From positions 374,501 to 438,500 of the forward strand of contig CP113055.1 in assembly GCA_026625625.1 (NCBI GenBank): 64,000 nt of DNA, given 5' to 3'. Positions 45,428 to 57,794 of this stretch are shown here, piece after piece; within the stretch, counting starts at the first letter, position 1; every line of letters starts with the position of its first letter. This stretch comes from Blastomonas sp. SL216. GTDB taxonomy: Bacteria; Pseudomonadota; Alphaproteobacteria; Sphingomonadales; Sphingomonadaceae. The position numbers were made by a program, and so were the translations under genes. The notes beneath the pieces are model-generated. The model was not told the origin of the DNA. It saw nothing but the letters and a program-made list of their open reading frames with translations, and searched no databases.

Positions 45428-46825
45428 TCAAATATGGATCGGCTTGCCCTGCACGGCCATGGCCGCTTCCTTCAGTGCCTCGCTGTGCGTCGGGTGGGCG
45501 TGGCAGGTATAGGCGATGTCCTCGCTGGTGCCGCCGAATTCCATCGCTTGCGCAGCCTGCGCGATCATCGTGCCGCCGAGCGATGCGATGATCCACACGC
45601 CCAGCACGCGGTCCGTCTTGGCGTCGGCGATCACCTTGACCAGGCCGTCGCCTTCATGGTTGGTCTTGGCGCGCGAGTTGGCCATCATCGGGAACTTGCC
45701 GACCTTGATCTCGCCGCGCTCGCGGGCCTGCTCCTCGGTCAGGCCGACGCCCGCGATTTCGGGCATGGTGTACACGACCGACGGAATGATGTCGTGGTTC
45801 ACGATTCCCGTGAGGCCCGCGATATTTTCCGCGACCGCAATGCCCTCGTCCTCGGCCTTGTGCGCCAGCATCGGACCGGGCACGCAATCGCCGATGGCCC
45901 AGATGCCGGGGACCTTGGTCTGGAAGTCATGGTCGATTTCGACCTGACCGCGACCGTTGACCGCAAGCCCCGCCTTGTCGAGCGCCAGGCCGTCGGTGTT
46001 GGGACGACGGCCGATCGAGACCAGCACGACATCGGCTTCGATCGTTTCCGCAGCGCCGCCAGCCAAAGGCTCGACGGTGAGTACCGCCTTGCCGCCCTTG
46101 ACCTCGGCCCCTGTGACCTTGGTCGAAAGCCTGAATTCGATGCCCTGCTTCTTGAAGACCTTGTTCGATTCCTTGCGGATTTCGCCGTCCATGCCGGGCA
46201 GGATCTGGTCGAGATATTCGACCACGGTGACCTTCGCGCCCAGGCGCTTCCATACCGAGCCGAGCTCCAGCCCGATCACGCCGCCGCCGATGACGACCAT
46301 GTGCCCGGGTACCTTGGCCAGTTCGAGCGCGCCGGTGGAATCGACGATGATCTGCTTTTCATTGTCCACGGTGATGCCGGGCAGCGGGGTGACCGACGAT
46401 CCGGTGGCGATGACGATGTTCTTCGCGCGATAGCTCTTGCCCGCGACATCGACGGTATCGGCACCGGTAAACGCGGCATGGCCCTTGAGCCATTCGACCT
46501 TGTTCTTCTTGAACAGATACTCGATCCCGCCGGTCAGGCCCTTGACCGCATCGCGCCGCTGCGCGTGCATGGTTTCCAGGTCCAGCTCGACCGAACCCTT
46601 GATGCCCAGCTTGGCGAGCTTGCCGCTGGCGGCTTCTTCGAACAGTTCGGACGCGTGCAGCATCGCCTTCGAAGGGATGCAGCCGACATTGAGGCAGGTG
46701 CCGCCCAGCGTCACGCGGCTTTCGACGCACGCGGTCTTCAGGCCCAGCTGCGCCGCACGGATCGCCGCGACATAGCCGCCAGGGCCGGCACCGATTACCA
46801 GAACGTCGAAATCATAATCAGCCAT
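45428..46825 (-). CDS. lpdA: Dihydrolipoyl dehydrogenase (E3)
   Basis: Reoxidises dihydrolipoamide of the 2-oxoglutarate dehydrogenase complex with NAD+. 465 residues with FAD motif VIGAGPGGYVAA, redox pair GGTCLNVGCIPSK, NAD motif IGGGVIGLELG and the catalytic HAHPTHSE near the C-terminus. No N-terminal lipoyl domain. The ATG at 46825 is preferred over the track's TTG six bases upstream. Follows sucB after a REP block. Confidence 0.96.
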   Translation of the reverse strand: MADYDFDVLVIGAGPGGYVAAIRAAQLGLKTACVESRVTLGGTCLNVGCIPSKAMLHASELFEEAASGKLAKLGIKGSVELDLETMHAQRRDAVKGLTGGIEYLFKKNKVEWLKGHAAFTGADTVDVAGKSYRAKNIVIATGSSVTPLPGITVDNEKQIIVDSTGALELAKVPGHMVVIGGGVIGLELGSVWKRLGAKVTVVEYLDQILPGMDGEIRKESNKVFKKQGIEFRLSTKVTGAEVKGGKAVLTVEPLAGGAAETIEADVVLVSIGRRPNTDGLALDKAGLAVNGRGQVEIDHDFQTKVPGIWAIGDCVPGPMLAHKAEDEGIAVAENIAGLTGIVNHDIIPSVVYTMPEIAGVGLTEEQARERGEIKVGKFPMMANSRAKTNHEGDGLVKVIADAKTDRVLGVWIIASLGGTMIAQAAQAMEFGGTSEDIAYTCHAHPTHSEALKEAAMAVQGKPIHI

Positions 46826-46881
46826 TTTCAAACTCCATCGTGCGGTCGGGCTTTATCAAACCTGTCAGGCACTGTCTTTCC

Positions 46882-46964
46882 CGTCATTCCCGCGAAAGCG
46901 GGTATCCCGCTTGGTCATGGTCGAGGAGGCATAAGCGGGACCCCCGCCTGCGCGGGGGTGACGA
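46882..46964. repeat. REP-like repeat between sucB and lpdA
   Basis: TCATTCCCGCGAAAGCGGGT facing CCCCCGCCTGCGCGGGGGTGACG, the same family as the blocks near 11.16 and 33.30 kb. Could trim or stabilise the operon mRNA between the two genes. Confidence 0.75.
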
Positions 46965-47003
46965 AAGAAGGTCCCGTCGGTTCCGTCTTCCGCATCGCTT
47001 GCA

Positions 47004-48242
<1,239 letters not shown>

Positions 48243-48302
48243 GGTTCACAAACCCTATTTCTATCCGCGATCAACCTGCGGAATTGATTATATTTCTGTG
48301 TC

Positions 48303-51128
48303 TCAGCTCTGGCGCTGGCGGCGGATCTCTCCGCGGACATCATGGCCCAGGGCGTCGGCAATCAGCGCGCCCTGTTCGGCCTGGTGCCGCTTGGCAAGAC
48401 CAGTGGCGGGCGATGCCGCCGCGACGCGTCCGGCATAGCGGGCGCGTTGCGGCTTCACACCGGCATCGGCCAGGCATTCCTCGATGAACGGCTCTACGAA
48501 GAACCAGCTGCCATTGTTGCGCGCCTCTTCCTGCGCCCAGACGACCTCTTCCAGATTGACCATGCGCTTCAGGCGGATGGTCAGCGGCTCGCCGGGGAAG
48601 GGATAGAGCTGTTCGAGGCGGATGATCGCGGTGTTCTTGTCACCGGCCGCATCGCGCGCTTCCATCAGGTCGAACGCCACCTTGCCCGAACACAGCACCA
48701 GGCGCTTGACGTCCTTGTCTTCCGGCTGGTTGGGGTCGGAAAGGATGCGCATGAAATGGCTGTTGCCCTGGAAGTCGCTGGCCTTGGACACCGCCATCTT
48801 GTGCCGCAGCAGCGACTTGGGCGTCATGATGATCAGCGGCTTGCGGAAGTTACGGTGCATCTGGCGGCGCAGCACGTGGAAATAGTTTGCCGGCGTCGTG
48901 ATGTTGCACACCTGGATGTTGTCGCCCGCGCACAGCTGCAGGAAGCGTTCGAGGCGCGCCGAGCTGTGCTCGGGCCCCTGACCTTCCATGCCATGCGGCA
49001 GCAGCATCACCAGGCCATTGGCGCGCAGCCACTTGGCCTCGCCGCTGGCGATGAACTGGTCGATCATGATCTGCGCACCATTGGCGAAATCACCAAACTG
49101 CGCTTCCCACAGCACCAGAGTCTTGGGATCGGCCATGGCATAGCCGTACTCAAAGCCCAGCACGCCATATTCGGACAAGGGGCTGTCCAGCACCTCGAAC
49201 CGGCCATGCGGCACCTGTTCGAGCGGCAGATAGCGTCCGCCGGTATTCTGGTCGATCCAGACCGCATGACGCTGGCTGAACGTGCCGCGGCCCGAATCCT
49301 GGCCCGACAGGCGGACGGCATAGCCTTCTGACACCAGCGAACCATAAGCGAGCGCTTCGCCGGTGGCCCAGTCAAAGCCTTCGCCCTTTTCGAACATTTC
49401 GCGCTTGGCCTCGATCACGCGGCGCAGCGTCTTGTGCACCTCATGGCCTTCGGGGATCGTCGTGAGCGTGCGGCCCAGGCTTTCCATCAGCTTCTTGTCG
49501 ATGCCGGTTTCGACATTGCGCCGCGCGCTTTCCGAATCCGCCGGCATGTGCAGGCCCGACCAGCGACCGGCGAACCAGTCCGCCTTGTTCGCCTTGTAGG
49601 TCTTGCCCGCCTCGAACTCGACCTCGAGCTGATCGGAGAAGGTCTTGGCGCTGTTGTCGATCCAGTCCTGCGACACCACGCCTTCGGCAATCAGGCGATC
49701 GCCATAGATCTTGCTGACGCGCGGATGCTTGCGGATCCGCGCGTACATCAGCGGCTGGGTGAAGCTCGGCTCGTCGCCTTCGTTATGGCCGAAGCGGCGA
49801 TAGCACCACATGTCGATGACGACATCGCGGTGGAAGCGCTGGCGGAAGTCGATCGCCATCTTGCAGGCAAAGGTCACCGCTTCCGGATCATCGCCATTGA
49901 CGTGCAGGATCGGCGCCTGGACGCCCTTGGCGACATCCGACGGATAGGGCGACGAGCGCGCGAATTGCGGGCTGGTCGTGAAACCGATCTGGTTGTTGAC
50001 GATGAAGTGGATGCAGCCGCCGGTATTATAGCCGCGAATGCCCGAAAAGCCGAGGCACTCCCAGACAATGCCCTGGCCGGCAAAGGCCGCATCGCCGTGC
50101 AGCAGCACCGGCAGCACCTGGTTGTGATCGGCCAGGTCGTCGCGGATCACCTGCTGCGCGCGGACCTTGCCGAGCACGACCGGATCGACCGCTTCGAGAT
50201 GCGAGGGGTTGGGGACCAGCGACATATGGACGCTGATGCCGTCGAACTCGCGGTCGGTGCTGGTGCCGAGGTGGTATTTCACGTCGCCCGAACCGCCGAC
50301 ATCATCGGGATTGGCCGAGCCGCCCGAGAATTCGTGGAAGATCACGCGATAGGGCTTGGCCATCACATTGGCGAGCACGTTGAGGCGGCCGCGATGCGGC
50401 ATGCCGTAGACGATTTCCTTGAGGCCGAGCTGGCCGCCGTACTTGATGACGGCTTCCAGCGCGGGGATCATCGATTCCCCGCCGTCCAGACCGAAGCGCT
50501 TGGTGCCGACATATTTCTTGGCGAGGAAATTCTCGAAGGTTTCAGCCTCGATCACCTTGGAGAGGATCGCCTTCTTGCCGTTCTCCGAAAACTCGATGAC
50601 CTTGTCGACGCCTTCCATCCGGTCCTGGAAGAAGCGGCGCTCCTCCACGTCCGAGATGTGCATGTATTCCAGGCCGACCTTGCCGCAATAATTGGCGCGC
50701 AGCGTATCGATCAGCTGGCGCACGGTCGCGCTTTCAAAGCCCATGGTGCCGCCCAGGAACACCTGCTCGTCGAGCTCGCTGCCGACAAAGCCGTGATATT
50801 CCGGGGTGAGGTCAGCAGGAAGCTCCTGCTGCGACAGACCCAGCGGATCGAGATCGGCTGCCAGATGGCCGCGCACCCGGTAGGTGCGGATCAGCATCAT
50901 CGCCCGGATCGAGCGATCCGCTGCGCGTGCGATCGCGGCTTCGTCGATCGGTTTGCCCGCCTTGGCCGAAGCGTCGCGGACAGCAGCCTTGACCGCCGCC
51001 TGCATCTGCATCGGGTCAAGCGCCGCCGTCAGGTCATCGCCATCGGCCATCGGCCAATTGCCACGCTGCCAGCTGGGGCCCGGCTGCGGGCCTTCTGCGG
51101 GGTCGAAATCAAATCCGTCGTAGGTCAT
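48303..51128 (-). CDS. sucA: 2-oxoglutarate dehydrogenase E1 component
   Basis: The thiamin-diphosphate decarboxylase of the complex, 941 residues. Seen are IRTYRVRGHLAADLDPLG, GMPHRGRLNVLANVM, GDAAFAGQGIVWE (TPP/substrate site), YRRFGHNEGDEPSFTQPLMY and the C-terminal EEVVWAQEEARNNGSW. It shares the usual SucA domain order. A palindromic element separates it from sucD upstream; sucB follows 60 bases downstream. Confidence 0.97.
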   Translation of the reverse strand: MTYDGFDFDPAEGPQPGPSWQRGNWPMADGDDLTAALDPMQMQAAVKAAVRDASAKAGKPIDEAAIARAADRSIRAMMLIRTYRVRGHLAADLDPLGLSQQELPADLTPEYHGFVGSELDEQVFLGGTMGFESATVRQLIDTLRANYCGKVGLEYMHISDVEERRFFQDRMEGVDKVIEFSENGKKAILSKVIEAETFENFLAKKYVGTKRFGLDGGESMIPALEAVIKYGGQLGLKEIVYGMPHRGRLNVLANVMAKPYRVIFHEFSGGSANPDDVGGSGDVKYHLGTSTDREFDGISVHMSLVPNPSHLEAVDPVVLGKVRAQQVIRDDLADHNQVLPVLLHGDAAFAGQGIVWECLGFSGIRGYNTGGCIHFIVNNQIGFTTSPQFARSSPYPSDVAKGVQAPILHVNGDDPEAVTFACKMAIDFRQRFHRDVVIDMWCYRRFGHNEGDEPSFTQPLMYARIRKHPRVSKIYGDRLIAEGVVSQDWIDNSAKTFSDQLEVEFEAGKTYKANKADWFAGRWSGLHMPADSESARRNVETGIDKKLMESLGRTLTTIPEGHEVHKTLRRVIEAKREMFEKGEGFDWATGEALAYGSLVSEGYAVRLSGQDSGRGTFSQRHAVWIDQNTGGRYLPLEQVPHGRFEVLDSPLSEYGVLGFEYGYAMADPKTLVLWEAQFGDFANGAQIMIDQFIASGEAKWLRANGLVMLLPHGMEGQGPEHSSARLERFLQLCAGDNIQVCNITTPANYFHVLRRQMHRNFRKPLIIMTPKSLLRHKMAVSKASDFQGNSHFMRILSDPNQPEDKDVKRLVLCSGKVAFDLMEARDAAGDKNTAIIRLEQLYPFPGEPLTIRLKRMVNLEEVVWAQEEARNNGSWFFVEPFIEECLADAGVKPQRARYAGRVAAASPATGLAKRHQAEQGALIADALGHDVRGEIRRQRQS

Positions 51129-51145
51129 GTTCTAGCGTCCCTTTT

Positions 51146-51300
51146 CCCTCTCCCCATCGCGGGAGAGGGTTGCGCAGACTTGGCGCTGAAAGCGCCTGGT
51201 CAAAGCTGGGAGAGGAGGGGACACGCACTACCGGTCGTGTTCCCATCCCTCTCCCTCGCATCGTTTCGCGATGCTTTCCCTCTCCCGTGCTGGGAGAGGG
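51146..51300. repeat. Nested palindromic repeat element, copy B
   Basis: CCCTCTCCC..GGGAGAGGG hairpins at both ends, GCGCTGAAAGCGC and GCATCGTTTCGCGATGC inside, and TTGCGCAGACTTGG as in copy A. Lies between sucD and sucA, so either the operon is read through it or sucA has its own promoter. Confidence 0.78.
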
Positions 51301-51310
51301 ATATTTCCAA

Positions 51311-52198
51311 TCACACCGTTTCCAGCAGCTCAGCAAGGGTCGTGCCAAGCAGCGACGGCGAGGGAGAGACGCGGATGCCCGCTTCTTCCATCGCCGCGAT
51401 CTTGTCCTCGGCGCCGCCCTGGCCGCCCGAAACGATCGCGCCTGCATGGCCCATGCGGCGTCCCGGAGGCGCGGTGCGGCCAGCGATAAAGCCGACCATC
51501 GGCTTCTTGCGACCGCGCTTGGCTTCGTCCTTCAGGAACTGCGCGGCTTCTTCTTCCGCGCTGCCGCCGATTTCACCGATCATAATGATCGACTTGGTTT
51601 CGTCATCGGCCAGGAACAGTTCCAGCACGTCGATGAAATTGGTGCCGTTGACCGGGTCACCGCCAATGCCGACGGCCGTGGTCTGGCCGAGGCCGACCGC
51701 CGTGGTCTGGTGCACGGCTTCATAGGTCAGCGTACCCGAACGCGAGACGACGCCGACCGAACCCTTCTTGAAGATGCTGCCGGGCATGATGCCGATCTTG
51801 CACTCGTCGGGCGTCAGCACGCCGGGGCAGTTGGGGCCGATCAGGCGCGACTTGCTGCCCTGCAGCGCGCGCTTGACGCGCACCATGTCGAGCACCGGAA
51901 TGCCTTCGGTGATCGCAACGATCAGTTCCATCTCGGCGTCGATCGCCTCGAGGATCGAGTCCGCGGCGAACGGCGGCGGAACATAGATGCAGGTCGCGGT
52001 CGCGCCGGTCGCGGCCTTGGCTTCGGCGACGGTGTTGTAGTTGGGCAGGCCGATATGCGTGGTGCCGCCCTTGCCGGGGGTCACGCCGCCGACCATCTGC
52101 GTGCCATAAGCCAGCGCCTGCTCGGTGTGGAAGGTACCGGTGGCACCGGTCATGCCTTGCGTGATGACCTTGGTGTGCTTGTTGACGAGAATGCTCAT
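51311..52198 (-). CDS. sucD: Succinyl-CoA synthetase alpha subunit
   Basis: 295 residues with the CoA-binding Rossmann part ([19 protein letters not shown]), [11 protein letters not shown], and the phosphohistidine motif [15 protein letters not shown]. The start at 52198 overlaps the stop of the small exported protein gene (ATGA); the track's longer frame runs 44 residues into that gene. Partner of the distant sucC. Confidence 0.96.
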   Translation of the reverse strand: MSILVNKHTKVITQGMTGATGTFHTEQALAYGTQMVGGVTPGKGGTTHIGLPNYNTVAEAKAATGATATCIYVPPPFAADSILEAIDAEMELIVAITEGIPVLDMVRVKRALQGSKSRLIGPNCPGVLTPDECKIGIMPGSIFKKGSVGVVSRSGTLTYEAVHQTTAVGLGQTTAVGIGGDPVNGTNFIDVLELFLADDETKSIIMIGEIGGSAEEEAAQFLKDEAKRGRKKPMVGFIAGRTAPPGRRMGHAGAIVSGGQGGAEDKIAAMEEAGIRVSPSPSLLGTTLAELLETV

Positions 52199-52802
52199 TT
52201 CTTGAGAAACTCCATTGCTGTGGCCGTGAAGACAAGGCCGGTAAGGGGGATGCCGGTGCCAGCGAGTGCGCCGGGCGCGGCGTACGAAACTTCCATTTCC
52301 ATATGGCCAGGCTTCAGGCCGGGGTTCCACACATGCTTGATGATGCCCGGCGCCGGTTCGGTCGAGCTACCGGGCTTGCGCACCGCCCAGTCTTCCAGAT
52401 CGTCAGCCGATATGGGGGCGGTGGCCGCGAAATCATAGACGCGGCAGCCTTGCGAGCGGATGGTTTCCAGATCGACGCCGGAAAGCGCCAGCGAGAGCTC
52501 ACGTCCCGCAACGGCCATGCGATATTCGCCGCCATCGAGCAGCCTGGCTTCGGGATCGCTCTCGACCAGCCTGGCCTTGCCATAATCGACCAGCTGGCGC
52601 AGCGCGCCCTTGTCATCAGCAGGGATAGGTTGCCAGCCAGCAGCGGCAATCGAGGCCTTGGCGACCGCCATGTTCTCGATGCCCGAACAGGCGGTGGCAA
52701 ACGCGGCGAGAACCTCGCGCGCAGGGTAGGGGTTTTCGGCTGGCGGCGCGTCTTGCAGCGCCGCCAGCGCGAAAAGTCCGATCAGAAGACCGGAAGCCGC
52801 CA

Positions 52803-52803
<1 letters not shown>
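52195..52803 (-). CDS. Small exported protein between mdh and sucD
   Basis: 202 residues, not recognised. A short signal peptide ([18 protein letters not shown]) precedes a mixed alpha/beta domain with two cysteines ([19 protein letters not shown]) that could pair. Both ends overlap the neighbours by a few bases (TGATG with mdh, ATGA with sucD), so it sits inside the TCA operon where sucC is found in many other alphaproteobacteria. Its role is unknown. Confidence 0.75.
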
Positions 52804-54202
<1,399 letters not shown>

Positions 54203-55222
54203 ATGATGGCTACCAAGGTTCAATATACCGTCGACACCGAATTGTCGCTCAAGCTCTTCCAGCAAGGCGTGAGTGCACAGGAGAATTTCGACAGCTCGAT
54301 CGCCGGCAAATGCCGCGACGGCGAATTCGGCATTTTCTATCAGATGGACCGGCTGGAGGCCTATGGGCTGACCGGCGTGTTCTTCGTCGATCCGTTCCCT
54401 GCGCTCGTCTATGGCCCCGGGGTTGTCGCCAAGATCGTCGAACCGATCCTGAAGCGCGGGCACGAGGTGCAGCTGCACATCCATACCGAATGGCTCGAAT
54501 TCGCACGCGGCCATGATCTGGAGCACCTGCGCGGACGCAACATCGCCGATTTCGCGGCAGACGATCAGATCCGCCTGCTCGACCAGGCGCGGGCACTGCT
54601 GATGATGGCGGGCGCGCCCAAGCCGACCGCCTTTCGCGCGGGCAATTTCGGGGCGAATGACGATACGCTGCGGGCGCTCAGCGCGCTCGACGTGCAATAT
54701 GACAGCAGCTTCAATCCCGCCTTTCTCGCCGGTGAATGCGCCATCGATCTGCCCGCCGATACACCGCCCTTTGCCGAGCACCTGGGCGTTGGCATCATTC
54801 CGGTCAGCGTGATCGAGGACCGCCCCGGCAGCATCCGCGCGGCGCAGCTGTGCGCGCTTTCCGCCTGGGAAATGCGCGATGCGCTGACCCACGCCGCCCA
54901 GCATGACTGGCCGTGCTTCACCATCGTCAGCCACAGCTTCGAGCTGCTCAGCCGTGACCGCAGCCGGGTGAACCCGATTGTCACGCGCCGCTTCGAATCC
55001 ATGTGCCTCAACATTGCCGAGCAGGCGCGGTTGGAAGGCACGGGCTTCGAGGCGCTCGAACCTCGCCGCAAGCGCGCCCTGACTGCGGTTCCGGCCAATC
55101 TGGTGCGCACGGCGCTGCGCTATGGCGAGCAGGCGGTGAGCCGCATCCGCTATGAGGCGGGTATTATCTCGACCCTGTTCCTGAACGAGTTCGCTGCGTT
55201 CGAGAGCGTCGTCGCGATCTGA
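54203..55222 (+). CDS. Polysaccharide deacetylase-like protein
   Basis: 339 residues of NodB/CE4-like fold: YTVDTELSLKLF (first acidic motif), MDRLEAYGLTGVFFVDP, GHEVQLHIHTEW (metal histidines), KPTAFRAGNFGANDDTL and TIVSHSFELL. No signal peptide, so the protein may act in the cytoplasm or on a lipid-linked sugar. AAGGG precedes the ATG at 54203. Not the standard XrtA deacetylase but of the same superfamily; the next two genes also look like glycan modifiers. Confidence 0.8.
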   Translation: MMATKVQYTVDTELSLKLFQQGVSAQENFDSSIAGKCRDGEFGIFYQMDRLEAYGLTGVFFVDPFPALVYGPGVVAKIVEPILKRGHEVQLHIHTEWLEFARGHDLEHLRGRNIADFAADDQIRLLDQARALLMMAGAPKPTAFRAGNFGANDDTLRALSALDVQYDSSFNPAFLAGECAIDLPADTPPFAEHLGVGIIPVSVIEDRPGSIRAAQLCALSAWEMRDALTHAAQHDWPCFTIVSHSFELLSRDRSRVNPIVTRRFESMCLNIAEQARLEGTGFEALEPRRKRALTAVPANLVRTALRYGEQAVSRIRYEAGIISTLFLNEFAAFESVVAI

Positions 55223-55235
55223 ACCGCAGCGCGGA

Positions 55236-56150
55236 TCAACCGCGCAGAAGCTTGCGGATGCGCGCCTTCACGCCGAGCCGGTCAAGCCAGGCCCCGGTAC
55301 CCTCGACCGTGGCGTTGAACGCTTCGTGCCCCGCCAGCAACGCCCTGTTTGCCAGTGTCGGCTTGAGCAGGAACACCGTCGCGCATCGCGCCTGATCGGT
55401 GCCGAACAGCGCCTTGTGCGCGCCGTCCCCTTCAGTGAAATCGAAATAGCGGAAACGGTGTTCGGCAAACAGCTCTTCGAGCGCATGCATCTGCAGCACC
55501 GTCCCGGGGGAAAGCTGCGCGGTGGCCTGATCGTAGCCGAGATAGGCATAGATCAGCACGTCGTTCACGACCGGCAGGTACAGATAGGCAATCGGCTGGC
55601 CGTGCAGGAACAGGATATAGGCGCGCAGATTGCCTGACCTGGCCAGAGCATCGGCTTCGGCGCGAAACGCGGCATGGCCTGGCAGGCCTGCATCGAGCAG
55701 CCGTGCCTGATAGGTCTGATCGGACAGCGGCAATGCGGCCGCGAAGAACGCGTCGAGCTGTTCGGCCTGATGATAGCTGCGAATGTCGAGCGTGCCGTCC
55801 CCGCTATCGGCCAGCTTGCGCATCTTGCGTTTCAGCGTGGCCCGCGTCTTGGATGAGAACTGCGCCATATAGCCATCATGGCCCAGCGCCATGTCGATAT
55901 AGTGCCGGGCATAGACCTGCGGTTCGGAGGCGATCAGGCCCGGAAAATCGCGCGCCAGATGTACCAGCCGGGCGGCCGGCACCGATTGCAGCCGATAGCC
56001 ATCGGCATTGGCCTCCAGCGCTGCCGGTTCAAGCGGTTGGTCGGCCAATATGGCATCGAGCCCATAGCCGATCGGCACCAGATGCCGCCGCGCGCGCAGG
56101 ACGCACCGGTCCCCCAGCAGAAAGCGGATATCGGTGGCGACAGGCTGCAT
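55236..56150 (-). CDS. GNAT/FemAB-like (BioF2) acetyltransferase
   Basis: 304 residues. The double-GNAT pattern is visible in HYIDMALGHDGYMAQFSSKT, RATLKRKMRKLA, LRAYILFLHGQPIAYLYLPV and FRYFDFTEGDGAHKALFGTD, the last resembling the C-terminal region of FemAB and the XrtA FemAB protein at 22.0 kb. The ATG at 56150 has CCGGAA upstream and is preferred over a GTG 12 codons earlier. Acceptor unknown. Confidence 0.8.
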   Translation of the reverse strand: MQPVATDIRFLLGDRCVLRARRHLVPIGYGLDAILADQPLEPAALEANADGYRLQSVPAARLVHLARDFPGLIASEPQVYARHYIDMALGHDGYMAQFSSKTRATLKRKMRKLADSGDGTLDIRSYHQAEQLDAFFAAALPLSDQTYQARLLDAGLPGHAAFRAEADALARSGNLRAYILFLHGQPIAYLYLPVVNDVLIYAYLGYDQATAQLSPGTVLQMHALEELFAEHRFRYFDFTEGDGAHKALFGTDQARCATVFLLKPTLANRALLAGHEAFNATVEGTGAWLDRLGVKARIRKLLRG

Positions 56151-56327
56151 TCGGATGTTCCGGTGAGGGCGGGTGGGGTGCTGCACACGATAAATGGTGA
56201 CGGTTAAGATCGCTTGAACCCTCTGATCTTCGTCCAGGGGTTTACCCGATATTCACGCGCGCCTTATAGTCCCTCCGCCTACGAGCTGCGACCTCGTGAT
56301 CTCTGCCACCGCTGATGGAACACTGAC

Positions 56328-57206
56328 ATGACGCAGCCCCGGCCCGATGCCGCGTGCAACCATTGTGGATCGACCGGGACGCGGCCAGTCGCGCGCGTCG
56401 ATGGCTATAGTCTGGTTCGCTGCGCCGCCTGCGACCTGGCCTTTATCGCCGATCCGCCCGAGCCCGCTGCGCTGGCCGCGATGTATCAGGCGGGCAACAA
56501 CTACCACAGCGCGCTGCACGACCCGGCCAGCGACGATTTCGCGCGCATGACCGATGTTGCGCGCACGCATCTGCGCTTCGTCCGGAACTACGCCCAGCAC
56601 GGCACGCTGATCGATATCGGCTGTTCGACCGGGTTGTTCCTCAACGAGGCCCGCCGTCAGGGCTTTGATGTCGCCGGCGTGGAGTTTTCCGGATCGTCCG
56701 CCAGCTTCGCGCGCGATCATTTCCAGCTTTCGGTCACCGACGGCGATATCCACGCGCTGGACGATGCCGATGGCACGTTCGATGTCCTGACCATGTTCGA
56801 TGTGATCGAGCATGTGCGCGATCCGGCGAGAGACATCTTGGCGGCGCACCGGCTGCTCAAGCCCGGCGGCCTGTTCATCCTTTCGACGCCCAATATTGAC
56901 GGGCTGTTCCCCAAGGCGTCGGAGCCATTGGCTGGCCCACTGGGATACTGGCCGCACCCCGAGCCGCCATGGCATCTCTACCAGTTTTCGGTGCGGACGC
57001 TGTCGGCCATGCTCGAGGCACGGGGTTTCGCCTGTCTGGGCACGCACCACACCGCGATCGATCTTGGCTATACCTTCGGCACGCCGCGCGATCTTGCGCG
57101 CAGCCCCAAGAGGCTCGCCTATGCCATGGCCTTTGCGCCCCTGGCCTGGTTGGGACCCAAATTGGGGATGGGCGACTGGTTCTATATTGCCGCCCGCAAG
57201 TGCTGA
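56328..57206 (+). CDS. Class I SAM methyltransferase with N-terminal zinc-ribbon
   Basis: 292 residues. Two CxxC pairs (CNHCGSTG, CAACDLAF) form a small zinc-ribbon, then a Rossmann SAM domain (TLIDIGCSTGLFLNEA, VLTMFDVIEHVRD, LKPGGLFILSTPN). This architecture is common among methyltransferases acting on sugars or O-antigen units. Divergent from the FemAB-like gene, convergent with the DUF1989 gene. Confidence 0.85.
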   Translation: MTQPRPDAACNHCGSTGTRPVARVDGYSLVRCAACDLAFIADPPEPAALAAMYQAGNNYHSALHDPASDDFARMTDVARTHLRFVRNYAQHGTLIDIGCSTGLFLNEARRQGFDVAGVEFSGSSASFARDHFQLSVTDGDIHALDDADGTFDVLTMFDVIEHVRDPARDILAAHRLLKPGGLFILSTPNIDGLFPKASEPLAGPLGYWPHPEPPWHLYQFSVRTLSAMLEARGFACLGTHHTAIDLGYTFGTPRDLARSPKRLAYAMAFAPLAWLGPKLGMGDWFYIAARKC

Positions 57207-57209
57207 TGC

Positions 57210-57794
57210 TCAGTCGGTGACAGCGTAGTGGATCGGCTTGAACGATCCGTTGTTCGACTGCAGCGCCGAGCAGGCGGTGAGCCCAATGATCAGGTCCATC
57301 TGCGCGGTGAAACTGATGCTGTCGCCTGCCTTGCTGAGCGGGGGATCGACGCGCAACTCGCCGGTCGCCGCATCGATCGGCACGTTCATGAAGCAGTTGA
57401 ACGCCACCGGGATCATGTCCTTGGTGACGCCGTAGGGGGCGAGCGCTGCGGCCAGATTGCCAAAGCAGCCGCGATGCGGATCGGTATCGCCATAGATGAT
57501 CCGGAACGTGTCCTTCGAACATGGGGTGAGCAGGAAATCGTGCCGCCCCACATCATCGGCGACAATGTCGAGCATCACCTGGCTGCGGTTGGAATAGAGC
57601 CTGTCGCCCAGCCCGAGATAGATCTTGCTCGCATAATCGAGCGTGCGTCCCGACGAGATGACCTCGCCGATGTCATGCCGGTTGAACGCCAGCAGGTCGG
57701 CCACCTGTTCGCCGAGCACATCGGTGACGGTGAGCGTCTGGCCCTTGTTCAGCGTGAAGGCTGTGCCCGAACGCGGAGGAATCTCATGCGGCAC
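57210..57794 (-). CDS. DUF1989 / urea-carboxylase-associated family protein
   Basis: 194 residues. Family features are GQTLTVTDVLGEQVADLLAF, TPCSKDTFRIIYGDTDPHRG with a conserved Cys, and AFNCFMNVPIDAATGEL. Better known members (CgdA/CgdB) form a carboxyguanidine deiminase beside guanidine carboxylases. Only one such subunit and no carboxylase is seen here, so guanidine breakdown in the known form is not encoded in the window. The GTG at 57794 follows AAAGG; it overlaps the upstream YcgG-like gene by 11 bases. Confidence 0.83.
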   Translation of the reverse strand: MPHEIPPRSGTAFTLNKGQTLTVTDVLGEQVADLLAFNRHDIGEVISSGRTLDYASKIYLGLGDRLYSNRSQVMLDIVADDVGRHDFLLTPCSKDTFRIIYGDTDPHRGCFGNLAAALAPYGVTKDMIPVAFNCFMNVPIDAATGELRVDPPLSKAGDSISFTAQMDLIIGLTACSALQSNNGSFKPIHYAVTD

